Of a DNA stretch of 64,000 bases, positions 44,501-51,772 are shown piece after piece. Source of the DNA: Chitinophagales bacterium (GTDB lineage Bacteria; Bacteroidota; Bacteroidia; Chitinophagales; Saprospiraceae); the NCBI GenBank assembly GCA_022360175.1, contig JAKSDI010000244.1, forward strand, positions 1 through 64,000. The letters run 5' to 3'. The position numbers were made by a program, and so were the translations under genes. The notes under the pieces are model-generated. The model was given only the letters and a program-made list of their open reading frames with translations. It ran no database searches and had not been told where the DNA came from. Every line of letters starts with the position of its first letter. Within the stretch, counting starts at the first letter, position 1.

Positions 44501-45077
44501 CTGAGTTACCGCCATTTTTTCCAGCCATACCACCACCGCCAATTCTATCTAATTTATTGGGGCCAGGACGAACCGCACCACCGCCGCCGCCAGCAATTGC
44601 TAATAATCTCCAATCAAAATGATCAGCATCTCCTGATGGTGGAAGATAGACAATAGCCGTCGCGCCACCACCACCGCCTGATAATTCATCGCCAGTATTC
44701 AAACAACCAGGTACCCGAGTTCCACCACGCTCTCCTCTATAAGTCCTTATTATTCCACCAGGCTCTAATTGATCATCTCCATTACCTACCTCAAATGAAA
44801 CTTGTACTCTGGCCCCGGTTCCTCCATGTATATGGGTATTGCAAGTAAGTCCTCCAAATATCACATCCCCACCATCTCCTCCGGTAATATCAATACTGAG
44901 TACATCTGTGTCTGGAATAAAGAAATCTGCACCGTGGATGAATAAGTCATTTGGAGAAGTTATGATCTCCTCGTATACCCCTTCGCAAGCTAAGGTTTGT
45001 TGGGCATTGGCTGGTTGGTATATCAATAGGCTCAGAAGTGCCAACAGTGTCATCAAGACATTTATTGGATGTCTCAT
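41550..45077 (-). CDS. T9SS-exported glycine-rich/HYR-repeat protein (tandem paralogue 2)
   Basis: 1175 residues from ATG 45077 (a TTG two codons earlier is the alternative). The signal peptide (about 1-25) ends near PANAQQ. The glycine-rich domain is at about 30-330 (GGIIRTYRGERGGTR, LLAIAGGGGGAVRPG, GFGFCGGGGSGNGGGGGGG, EEGGGGGGSYASD). Six HYR-like repeats follow, then a DUF1349-like domain (GYGGLMIRE, RQGDWVFSYSSFDG), a polar linker and a T9SS tail starting INLYPNPNQGQFSLQF. It is the first secreted gene after HTCS 45656-48829 and has a 21-bp-phased direct repeat in its promoter, so it is the best candidate for direct control by that HTCS. It is a duplicate of 38173-41427, with one more repeat and a different tail. 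Confidence 0.92.
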   Translation of the reverse strand: MRHPINVLMTLLALLSLLIYQPANAQQTLACEGVYEEIITSPNDLFIHGADFFIPDTDVLSIDITGGDGGDVIFGGLTCNTHIHGGTGARVQVSFEVGNGDDQLEPGGIIRTYRGERGGTRVPGCLNTGDELSGGGGGATAIVYLPPSGDADHFDWRLLAIAGGGGGAVRPGPNKLDRIGGGGMAGKNGGNSGSTLGGGVDGNCADADHCLDATNHQGVGSGMGCTETHSYDGEDVVIASTPLAQSPIRVRLKPLNEYILTAGLGQGNLQVRGGFGFCGGGGSGNGGGGGGGFHGGAVSCEEGGGGGGSYASDKYGAFDKTITPGVAGGTTDVPKNGKIKITTYKVPEAVCPPVTITLDENGNGEFIKADYLLNSSVYCGGTATISVFDNNSAEVSGDVISLDCNDIGKTYTINVAVFEAQNSIGLTCSTTLTLMDNTPPDVQCQNITISLDEYGDVSITPADINNESTDACGIANMSLSEMDFDCDDVGDNNVTLTVEDVNGNTSTCTAIITIEDNTLPYAHCIGGFLGLNLGPDGTLSLSPSSLSGGLTDDACGVASLTLSQSDFTCADVGQHVVTLFVEDVNGNIAQCNNTVAIYDPANPDAQCQNITISLDAAGHASITTADINNESSDECGIASMSLSTMDFGCMEVGDNDVTLTVEDVNGKESDCIATVTVEDNTSPNALCKDNWIYLDYDGTISITPGHMNNGSNDACGIASLSLSQNIFTCDDVGDNTVTLTVEDVNGNTSQCTSTLSVYDVDSPFWLCKNTTVELDATGHTSITTEDIDNGSTDACGIASMTLNKTDFNCSDIGENPVTMTLVDTHGNTSSCHVIVTVIEGKNLPSPWQSTDVGTVTVGNLFEYFPCTAPGEFSITGSGNNAISTTTDNVAFAHQTLCGDGTITAKIESIEPNGYGGLMIRETADDGAKQVAIFSNLSNTLRHEVRYNTNTPKQIGSFFKPNPIWLRIERQGDWVFSYSSFDGINFQYVHGVFISMQNCVEVGLASFTYLPNAQTEAVFSNVLISGSNGSFSEEGSTVGTKPSKPSSTTLNPPSDITKNKVAPNSLPNKADKHSLNNTAQPDPATGTPLNHYAPTPINLYPNPNQGQFSLQFKKPTEEQATLYVYNSYGQQMHSQVLEPGMTNTQLSLERLQSGTYWLKISGGKHVLATKVFTVTK

Positions 45078-45205
45078 AATCAAGTGTTTTTTTATGTTTT
45101 TTCAGAAATTGTTAAGTAGGGAATGCCTGAGATTGGCTGATCAATATTGTTGAGTAAACTTCAACATCTTCTTAATTCGAATACTCTATTTTGTTATTCC
45201 CGATA

Positions 45206-45273
45206 CAAAGATGCAGGGCATGTGGAAATTTGCTATACACTATATGTACATCCTTATACATTATATGAACATC
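45206..45273 (-). promoter_or_regulatory. Candidate HTCS operator and promoter of gene 41550-45077
   Basis: TATACACTATATGTACATC (45234-45252) and TATACATTATATGAACATC (45255-45273) match at 17 of 19 positions and start exactly 21 bp apart, two turns of B-DNA. On the minus strand CATCTTTG at 45213-45206 fits the degenerate -7 box, 21 bp from the proximal repeat. AraC-type activators typically bind such direct repeats; HTCS 45656-48829 lies directly upstream. Confidence 0.6.
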
Positions 45274-45410
45274 TAGTGTAAGGTATTGATAATTAGTGTT
45301 TTGTGGTGGATGAAGAAACTGTTTGTGTAAGTGGTTGGCGGATTTTTTATAGGAGATAAGCATTAAAAAAGTCAGAAATTGAGCGCTGGAAGCCATTTTA
45401 TCGAGCTTGA

Positions 45411-45638
45411 TTTGTTAGCAAGTAAGTACTAAGACAAATTAAATCACATATTATCTTGAGCCAATGTTCATCCTATGCAGCGTTAAAAATCCTCGTCGAA
45501 GCACCACTTCGCCTACGTTTTTTGCCTTGCCTAGAATGAACATTCTTCTCAATATAATGGTAACACAATTTTGTCTTAGCACTTAAGACCACAAATAAGT
45601 AAAGTGAGCCACAAAGCAAATCTCCACTTGCTAACAAA
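45411..45638. repeat. 228-bp nested palindromic, MITE-like element
   Basis: Perfect 13-bp terminal inverted repeats TTTGTTAGCAAGT (45411-45423) and ACTTGCTAACAAA (45626-45638). Nested inside are CTAAGACAAA (45429-45438) / TTTGTCTTAG (45570-45579) and AATGTTCAT (45463-45471) / ATGAACATT (45536-45544), with a centre CGAAG(cacca)CTTCG-like. It fills most of the 578-base gap between 41550-45077 and HTCS 45656-48829, ending 18 bases past the HTCS stop. No coding frame inside is convincing. Confidence 0.75.
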
Positions 45639-45655
45639 ATTGGAAAGGTAGCGAA

Positions 45656-48600
45656 TTACGTTTGTTGATTCTCTCTGGTGACGGTAGGATATTCACCAAA
45701 TTCTTCTTTATAAGAGTTGGAAAAATACCCCTGATTGGAAAAGCCAACATCGTATGCAATTTCTTTGATACTAAGCGATGTGGTCAGTAATAATGTTCGG
45801 GCTTTTTGTAAACGGATGGAACGTAAATATATCGCAGGGGTACGTCCGGTTAATGCCTTTACTTTTCGCCCAAAGTGAGTTCGGCTCATGAGCATTGCTT
45901 TGCTTAAAGCGTTAAGGTCGAATTGAGTATCATCTATATGTGCGTCAAAGATTTCACGTAGTTTGATAATGAATTCATCCTCTTGCTGGATAGCCGTATC
46001 TTCAGTAGGAGTTAGGGGAGCTAAACTGGAATATCGGGCATGTAGCTGTTGGCGAAGAGCTAATAGGTTTTTCAATTGTACGCTTAGTTCCCGCTGGTCA
46101 AAAGGTTTAGCCAGATAGGCATCTGCTCCTCTTTCCAATCCCGTGATTCGGGAATCGATATCCGCTTTGGCCGTTAGCAGCACAATTGGGATGTGGCTGG
46201 TACGCTCTTCTTTTTTGAGGGTATCACAAAGTGTATAGCCATCCATACGTGGCATCATAACATCACTTACGATGATATCAGGTATTAGCTCCAATGCTTT
46301 CTCAAAGCCATCCTGTCCGTCATAGGCAAAAGTCAATTGATAATCTCTTTCGAGGCAGGTAATGAGATATTCCATTACATCTGGATTATCTTCTACAATG
46401 AGTAGGCTTGGAAGATTATCGTCAGCATATTGTGTTCTGTTCTTAATCGCTTCTGTAGAGAATGCTGCTGCAATGGGCATAACTGCTGCTGTTTCTTCCA
46501 TAGCATCCTGTACCAATATTGCCTGTTGTGTATAGGGCAGCTCAACAGTAAAGGTCGTTCCTTCATCTTCCAGGCTTTTCACCTGAATACTACCATTGAG
46601 CAATTCTACCAATTCTTTAGTTAGTGCGAGGCCTATCCCTGTCCCTTCACCAAGCTTTGATGCCTCATCATCTACCTGATAAAAGCGATCAAAAATATAG
46701 GGCAGTTTTCCAGTTGCAATTCCCAATCCGGTATCACTCACGGAGAAACGATAAACAGGATTATCCTGATTTGGATGACTGGATACGGATAATTGTACGC
46801 GCCCACCTGAATCCGTAAACTTTATGGCATTGGAAAGCAGATTAGTAAGAATTCGGAGTAATTTTTCCGGATCGTAATCTACAATAATTGTTTCTTCTGT
46901 AGCTTCAAAAAATAACTGAAGTGCTTTTTGTTCTGCCATAGAATGGAATGATTCCAGCACATATTTCAGGTACTTAACAACATCACTCTGGATATACCTT
47001 GTAGGCAAACTCCCTGATTCCAGCTTTCTTAAGTCAAGTATCTGGTTGATCAACTGGAGTAGGTGGCGGGTATTTCTTTGAATTAGCTGCTTCACGCGCC
47101 CATCCTCACTGAGTTGTTCTGCCATGCCGGATATCACGGTGAGGGGAGTACGGAATTCATGGGAGATATTGGTGAAGAACCTGGATTTGGACTGGTCAAT
47201 TTCAAGGAGTTTAGCATTTGCCGCTTCTGCTTTCTCTTTTTCTGCTTCCGCTCTTTCTTTGGCTTCCTGTATGCTAAGTCGCTGCTTTTGTATATACCGA
47301 TATCTGTTGATAAGAATACCTGCAAAAATGGCTACAATCAATAAAATTGCCCATAAAAATCGATTGATCAGGCTTCTACGTCTCAGGTCCGCATTTTTTT
47401 GTTCAAATGCCGCAACATTAGCCAGGCTATCCTGATAGGTTTTACGTTCATAATCATACTGATACTCTTGCTGGATCAGTTCCCTGGTTGTCTCTTCATT
47501 ACGTAAACTGTCATTGAGTAATTCCTTGGTTTCAAACATTTGCAATGCCTCAGCACTTCGGCCCAATTGCTTGTAAATAATTACTAATTGTGCAGCAAAA
47601 TCAGACTGGAAACTCAAATCCTGATTAGCTTTGGCCTGATTATATCCTTTCATTCCATAGGATTCCGCTTCCTGCCATTTCTTTTGTTCTATTAATAATC
47701 TGCATTTGTAAAGATTTCCGGACAAGATAAATTGCCCAAAACCCAGCTCTTCGCTATTGGCTAAGCCTTCATTGATATATTTTTCTGCTTCTGCTAAATT
47801 TTGACTCTGAAGATATATACTGCCCAACTCCAGTTGTACAAATGGTACTCGATTGATCATGCCGCTTTCCTCTACAATTTTCAGGCATTGTTTAAATGCT
47901 TCAGCTGCGGCCTCATATTCTTGCTGGGCTTCTTTTAAGGCGCCTGTATTGGCATAGGTCATTGCCATGCCTTCGTAAAAATCGACAGATTCAGCTAATA
48001 TTAATGCTTTATCCAGGTATTCTGCTGCTTTAGAGTAGGATTTGTCATTAATGTGCAACAAAGCCAGATTGCTGTATGTTGTAACCATACCCCAGGGATT
48101 CTCTGCACTTTCATAAAGTTTTAAGCATTCATAATAATGCTGTGCAGATTTATTGACATCACCAAGGTCTTTATAGTTATTTCCGAGATTATTTTGGCAA
48201 ACAGCTTCGTGCCTTGGGTTTTGGTAGCGGTGGATTAATTCCAATGCCCACAGATTGTATTCGAGAGACTTTAAAAGGCTTCCCTGTGCTTCAAAAATAG
48301 CAGCGATATTGATTAGGTTTCCTATAATATGAGAACTATCTTTCACTTCAAGGGTAAGATCCATGCCTTTTTCAAGGAGTTCCAGAGCAATATCAAACTG
48401 GCCAAATTCTTTATTCAATATTCCTAAAGAATTATAAGAACCTAGCTGCTTTTGTTTATCTCCTATTTCCTGCCAATAGGCTAAAGCTTTTTCATGCTGT
48501 TCTTTCGCTTCCAAATACAAACCCATAGACAAAGCAGAGTTGCCTAACAGATACTGACCATAAGCGATGTAGTACTTATTTTCCAATTGTTCAGCCATGT

Positions 48601-48829
48601 CAAATAACTGTTGGCTAAAATGCATGGCGCTATCCAGGATATTGGCCTGATAATGATGTAAAATCATTTCTGCCATAGCCTCCATCCGGGTAGTGTCGGG
48701 CAAATTAGTATTTTCCCAAATCTGAAACAGGCTGTCTCTGCTGGGAGGTGTAGCACTCCATGCATTGGTTACAAAAAATGAAATACCAATGAATATCCAG
48801 GCTATACAGATTTGTTTTCGCTGTAGCAT
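45656..48829 (-). CDS. Hybrid two-component system regulator, TPR-sensor type
   Basis: 1057 residues from ATG 48829; an open frame extends to a TTG at 48952 but overlaps the terminator region of the upstream gene and lacks a signal-like start. The signal peptide covers about 1-26 (IAWIFIGISFFVTNAWSA). TPR-like helices span about 30-450 (for example EQHEKALAYWQEIGDKQKQL, YSKAAEYLDKALILAE), then a coiled coil, a membrane segment (about 490-508) and a second coiled coil rich in Ala/Glu/Lys. SHEFRTP places His557. HATPase motifs are DTGLGI and GTGIGLALTK; the receiver has Asp856 in SDVMMPRMDGY and Lys in LAKPF; an AraC-type HTH ends the chain. It is more divergent than the 20136/30477 pair. Four secreted-protein genes follow downstream. 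Confidence 0.93.
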   Translation of the reverse strand: MLQRKQICIAWIFIGISFFVTNAWSATPPSRDSLFQIWENTNLPDTTRMEAMAEMILHHYQANILDSAMHFSQQLFDMAEQLENKYYIAYGQYLLGNSALSMGLYLEAKEQHEKALAYWQEIGDKQKQLGSYNSLGILNKEFGQFDIALELLEKGMDLTLEVKDSSHIIGNLINIAAIFEAQGSLLKSLEYNLWALELIHRYQNPRHEAVCQNNLGNNYKDLGDVNKSAQHYYECLKLYESAENPWGMVTTYSNLALLHINDKSYSKAAEYLDKALILAESVDFYEGMAMTYANTGALKEAQQEYEAAAEAFKQCLKIVEESGMINRVPFVQLELGSIYLQSQNLAEAEKYINEGLANSEELGFGQFILSGNLYKCRLLIEQKKWQEAESYGMKGYNQAKANQDLSFQSDFAAQLVIIYKQLGRSAEALQMFETKELLNDSLRNEETTRELIQQEYQYDYERKTYQDSLANVAAFEQKNADLRRRSLINRFLWAILLIVAIFAGILINRYRYIQKQRLSIQEAKERAEAEKEKAEAANAKLLEIDQSKSRFFTNISHEFRTPLTVISGMAEQLSEDGRVKQLIQRNTRHLLQLINQILDLRKLESGSLPTRYIQSDVVKYLKYVLESFHSMAEQKALQLFFEATEETIIVDYDPEKLLRILTNLLSNAIKFTDSGGRVQLSVSSHPNQDNPVYRFSVSDTGLGIATGKLPYIFDRFYQVDDEASKLGEGTGIGLALTKELVELLNGSIQVKSLEDEGTTFTVELPYTQQAILVQDAMEETAAVMPIAAAFSTEAIKNRTQYADDNLPSLLIVEDNPDVMEYLITCLERDYQLTFAYDGQDGFEKALELIPDIIVSDVMMPRMDGYTLCDTLKKEERTSHIPIVLLTAKADIDSRITGLERGADAYLAKPFDQRELSVQLKNLLALRQQLHARYSSLAPLTPTEDTAIQQEDEFIIKLREIFDAHIDDTQFDLNALSKAMLMSRTHFGRKVKALTGRTPAIYLRSIRLQKARTLLLTTSLSIKEIAYDVGFSNQGYFSNSYKEEFGEYPTVTRENQQT

Positions 48830-48942
48830 CTGACGAGTATCTTTTAATACGAAAAATTGGCTTCTTCTTAGCTTCCTAACTAATTGCAATAATTTAGATT
48901 TTTTTTGGGAAAAATTCCACCCATGCAATAAGTAAAAAAAAC

Positions 48943-48958
48943 ACCCGCTCAAGCGGAT
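48943..48958 (-). terminator. Rho-independent terminator of gene 49102-51246
   Basis: ATCCGCT / AGCGGGT stem on the minus strand followed by TG and seven to eight Ts. It belongs to the same palindrome family as 29672, 51420 and 57260, about 145 bases past the stop of 49102-51246. Confidence 0.8.
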
Positions 48959-49002
48959 GGCTCTATTTATACTCTTTCCTTCCAGGTATGAAGGAAGTGA
49001 GT

Positions 49003-49014
49003 AAGTAAAACCTT
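49003..49014. repeat. Inverse copy of the leader motif past the stop of 49102-51246
   Basis: AAGTAAAACCTT on the plus strand, the inverse of AGGTTTTACTT at 51254-51264 before the same gene's ATG. A small hairpin CTTTCCTTCC...GGAAG adjoins it, as at 29728 and 51479. Confidence 0.65.
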
Positions 49015-49101
49015 AATAAAAATGGACATTTCGGTGGTATTGCTATTTTCATAGGTACCCCAAAATGTCCAGTTATAGAACTCAGTCTGATTGAAGCCGT
49101 A

Positions 49102-51246
49102 TTATCTGGCGATAATAAATGGCAACATTTGAGCTGGCATCCCTTGTTGATTAATAACGATATAATAGCTACCAGCCTCTAATTGATGAACTGGCCACTG
49201 AGTAGTCGCTATTCCTGTTTGCAGTAGCTTCTGTTCCATTTTTTTACCTTGAAGGTTGTAAATAGTAGCAGTCACTTCCTGGCTTAATTCTCTTCCAAAG
49301 TGGATGTTGATTAACTCCCTGGCAGGATTGGGATATACATTTACTTCCAATAGACGATCTGAAGGAATCATATTATTAATGGAAGAACCGTTTACAGCAT
49401 CTGCTATTCCCTGATTTCCGGATATCGGTTGTGGTTGTCCACCTGTGATTGAAACATTGGAGAAGGTTGCTACTGTATTTTGCCCTACGACATAAGTAAA
49501 TCCAGCTAATCCAATTTCTACGCAATTAGACATCGGTACATAAACTGCATGTACATATTGGAAAGATATACCATTTGAAGAATAATAAGCAAAGAACCAA
49601 TCACCCTGACGAGTGAGTTTAAGCCATATTGGAGATGGTTTAATAAAAGATTGTACTACCTTATTGGCGTTGGACAGGTAGCGTGTTTCATGACGCAAAC
49701 TGTTTGTTAGATTAGAGAATATGGATACTTGTTTGTCGCCAGTATTTAAGCCTTCACGGATTGTAATACCTCCATAACCATTGGATGAAACGCTTTCTAC
49801 TTTTGCTACAATTTCTACATCTCCGCAGGCAGATTGATTGATGAAAGCAATATTGTCTGATGTAGTTGATATAGCGTTGTTTCCACAGCCGGTAAGTGAG
49901 AAAATATCTGTTTGATCATCGTAATCATAATCATTGCAATCACTTCCCAGGTCTGTTGTAGACCACGGGCTGGGTACAGGACTACAAACCCCAGCACCTA
50001 TTGTAAATTGAGTGGTTTCTATTGATCCAAACTCACTACCTGTTGCTAAGATAGTTCCATCTTCGTCCGTTAGGGTATAGTCACCATTACCGAAGTTGCA
50101 GCATATGCCATCGCCTCCACTATCCAGGATAGAAAAGTCGTAGCAGCCATCAGGCAGGCAGATTTTTTCATTATTAACAGTACAGGAATAATTGTCACCA
50201 GAGGCAACTGTGTTTCCTTCATCATCTGTAATTTCCCACGAAGTTTGTTCTGCAAGGAAATCAAGATTTAACGCTAATTCCAGCAAATTGTCATCACAAA
50301 GGGTTTCGCAAACGCTGTTGAGTGGCATTTCAAAATCTGTTACATGGCCACTACCACTATAGGAAGGGTCCTCTTCACCATCGACGTATATATCCCAACT
50401 TATATCATTTGGGAAAAAACTACCGCATACGTCTATGAGGTAACAAGCATCAGGCAGACAATAAAATTCTACATCCTGAGAACCTGCTGTAAGGCCAGTC
50501 GTGACAACTACCTCTTCGGTCTCTTTGTTCGTAATAGTCATCTCACCCTGGCCCCAGCCACTTCCAAAATCACCGTACATTACTAAGCGTAACAAATTGC
50601 CATTAGCGCATCCATCACTGATCACTCCATCGCCACAACTTGGCCCATTGGCACCACTAGCAGTGACTTCAGCCAGCCAGCCACCATCTTCGTCAGTGTT
50701 GTCGGAAGAAAACGCTACGGTCAAACAACCATCAGAAGAGGTGGATGTGAATAAGTAATTCGCCGGATTATTAGAAAGAGAACCATTCATATCGTTGGGG
50801 CCACCATCGTTGTTGTTGGCGTCACTATTATCTCCAGGCTGTCCATTTGGACAAAGATCAAAACCATCCTCTCCACAGCCCGAAAATAGTAAAGGACTAT
50901 TGGTTGAATTACCGTTGTAGATCGATATCTCATCCCAACAAGCGCCTCCGGAAAAGCGGGTTTCAATATCTACTTCCAGAAATTCGATAGTGATGGCACT
51001 ATTAGGATCATCGGGGCAGATGACTGCTTTAGAGTTATTGATGTTTCTGGAGTAATCGCCTCCTGGAAATACTATTCTGTCGCAGTAGGAGCCGCCATCA
51101 TCATAGTATAGGACTTTGGCGCCTGCGGTGACACAAAATTGTTGTGTTCCACTTGTAGGGTGTTTAATATCTTGTTGAGCTTGCAGGCTATAAAAACCCA
51201 TTGCAAGTATAAAAAGGCTAACGCTGCTCTTTAAAATAGAATTCAT
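49102..51246 (-). CDS. T9SS-exported CUB-like protein with DUF1349-like domain
   Basis: 714 residues from ATG 51246; the signal peptide covers 1-23 (FILAMGFYSLQAQ). A CUB-like domain spans about 35-197 (YCDRIVFPGGDYS, ITIEFLEVDIE, CWDEISIYNGNS, CLTVAFSSDNTDEDGGW). Two cysteine-rich repeats (about 215-315 and 320-420) contain FYCLPDACYLIDVCG and ICLPDGCYDF...GDGICC, a pattern common in marine bacterial secreted proteins. The DUF1349-like domain (about 425-615: NGYGGITIRE, RQGDWFFAYY) matches that of the other secreted proteins here. The T9SS tail begins VNVYPNPARELINIHF. It has neither a glycine-rich domain nor HYR-like repeats. It is the third secreted gene after HTCS 61694-64000 and has its own phased-repeat promoter. 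The adhesin role is inferred. Confidence 0.92.
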   Translation of the reverse strand: MNSILKSSVSLFILAMGFYSLQAQQDIKHPTSGTQQFCVTAGAKVLYYDDGGSYCDRIVFPGGDYSRNINNSKAVICPDDPNSAITIEFLEVDIETRFSGGACWDEISIYNGNSTNSPLLFSGCGEDGFDLCPNGQPGDNSDANNNDGGPNDMNGSLSNNPANYLFTSTSSDGCLTVAFSSDNTDEDGGWLAEVTASGANGPSCGDGVISDGCANGNLLRLVMYGDFGSGWGQGEMTITNKETEEVVVTTGLTAGSQDVEFYCLPDACYLIDVCGSFFPNDISWDIYVDGEEDPSYSGSGHVTDFEMPLNSVCETLCDDNLLELALNLDFLAEQTSWEITDDEGNTVASGDNYSCTVNNEKICLPDGCYDFSILDSGGDGICCNFGNGDYTLTDEDGTILATGSEFGSIETTQFTIGAGVCSPVPSPWSTTDLGSDCNDYDYDDQTDIFSLTGCGNNAISTTSDNIAFINQSACGDVEIVAKVESVSSNGYGGITIREGLNTGDKQVSIFSNLTNSLRHETRYLSNANKVVQSFIKPSPIWLKLTRQGDWFFAYYSSNGISFQYVHAVYVPMSNCVEIGLAGFTYVVGQNTVATFSNVSITGGQPQPISGNQGIADAVNGSSINNMIPSDRLLEVNVYPNPARELINIHFGRELSQEVTATIYNLQGKKMEQKLLQTGIATTQWPVHQLEAGSYYIVINQQGMPAQMLPFIIAR

Positions 51247-51253
51247 AAAGACT

Positions 51254-51264
51254 AGGTTTTACTT
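51254..51264 (-). promoter_or_regulatory. Leader motif AAGTAAAACCT before ATG of 49102-51246
   Basis: Plus strand AGGTTTTACTT. On the minus strand AAGTAAAACCT ends 7 bases before the ATG at 51246, the same spacing as genes starting at 29568 and 30095. Confidence 0.65.
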
Positions 51265-51297
51265 ATGAAAAAAGGGGGGACTTAGCTTTCGATAATG

Positions 51298-51364
51298 CAA
51301 AAGTACAGGTGGCGGCTAATGATTGCGCCAACTATTGTTGCAATGTCTGTCATTATTGTTTCAT
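51298..51364 (-). promoter_or_regulatory. Candidate HTCS operator and promoter of gene 49102-51246
   Basis: ATTGTT recurs at 51334-51339 and 51355-51360, exactly 21 bp apart; the proximal block reads ATTGTTGCAA like the repeats at 57078 and 61597. On the minus strand TACTTTTG at 51305-51298 is a full match to the Bacteroidota -7 consensus TAnnTTTG, 24 bp from the proximal repeat, the same distance as at 57016 and 61475. Confidence 0.65.
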
Positions 51365-51419
51365 CTTGATGATACATACGTAGTTACTAGCTAGAAGGGC
51401 GGTGAATAAGGATTTAAAA

Positions 51420-51446
51420 GCGCCACCCACCTAAAGCAGATGGCGC
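51420..51446 (-). terminator. Rho-independent terminator downstream of gene 51773-57016
   Basis: Stem GCGCCACCCACCT...AGATGGCGC; on the minus strand it reads GCGCCATCTGC(ttta)GGTGGGTGGCGC then TTTTA. Same family as 29672, 48943 and 57260. Confidence 0.75.
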
Positions 51447-51478
51447 GTCATCAATTCCTTTTATGGGAAAAGGAATTT

Positions 51479-51491
51479 AGTAAAACCTTAA
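51479..51491. repeat. Inverse copy of the leader motif past the stop of 51773-57016
   Basis: AGTAAAACCTTAA on the plus strand, the inverse of TTAGGTTTTACT at 57030-57041 before the same gene. It follows a hairpin ATTCCTTT(tatggg)AAAAGGAAT. Confidence 0.65.
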
Positions 51492-51620
51492 AGGTTGATG
51501 CCTTATCTGGGTACTATGCAAAGTGTGACTTCATCCGAACCTCGTATTTTTGTAAGAGGCAGAATCGGTGGCTTCCTTAAAAGTAGAATTTGGCTATTAT
51601 CTGCCTACTATTATTGGTTT

Positions 51621-51729
51621 TCCCGCAGATTTCGCGGATTCTCACAGACCACTGCTCGACCGCCTGATGAACCTTTAGGCGGGGAGTAATTAGGCTTTCA
51701 GCCCAATACAATCTGCGAAATCAACGGGA
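51621..51729. repeat. Palindromic intergenic element (about 110 bp)
   Basis: Left arm TCCCGCAGATTTCGCGGATT (51621-51640) pairs with right arm AATCTGCGAAATCAACGGGA (51710-51729) at 17 of 20 positions. A second stem CCGCCT / AGGCGG (51660-51665, 51677-51682) lies inside. It resembles repeats scattered between genes in other Bacteroidota. The bases 51495-51620 show nothing recognisable. Confidence 0.7.
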
Positions 51730-51746
51730 GACTAACTTTTAAGATA

Positions 51747-51765
51747 AGTCCGATTTTTCCGGACT
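51747..51765 (-). terminator. Small hairpin directly after the stop of 51773-57016
   Basis: Arms AGTCCG (51747-51752) and CGGACT (51760-51765), 8 bases past the stop. There is no T-run, so terminator function is uncertain. Confidence 0.35.
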
Positions 51766-51772
51766 CATTATA

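Noticed and set aside
45172..45396. A 74-codon minus-strand open frame upstream of 41550-45077
   Set aside because: It spans the candidate promoter and 21-bp repeats, starts from no clear leader and has no domain.
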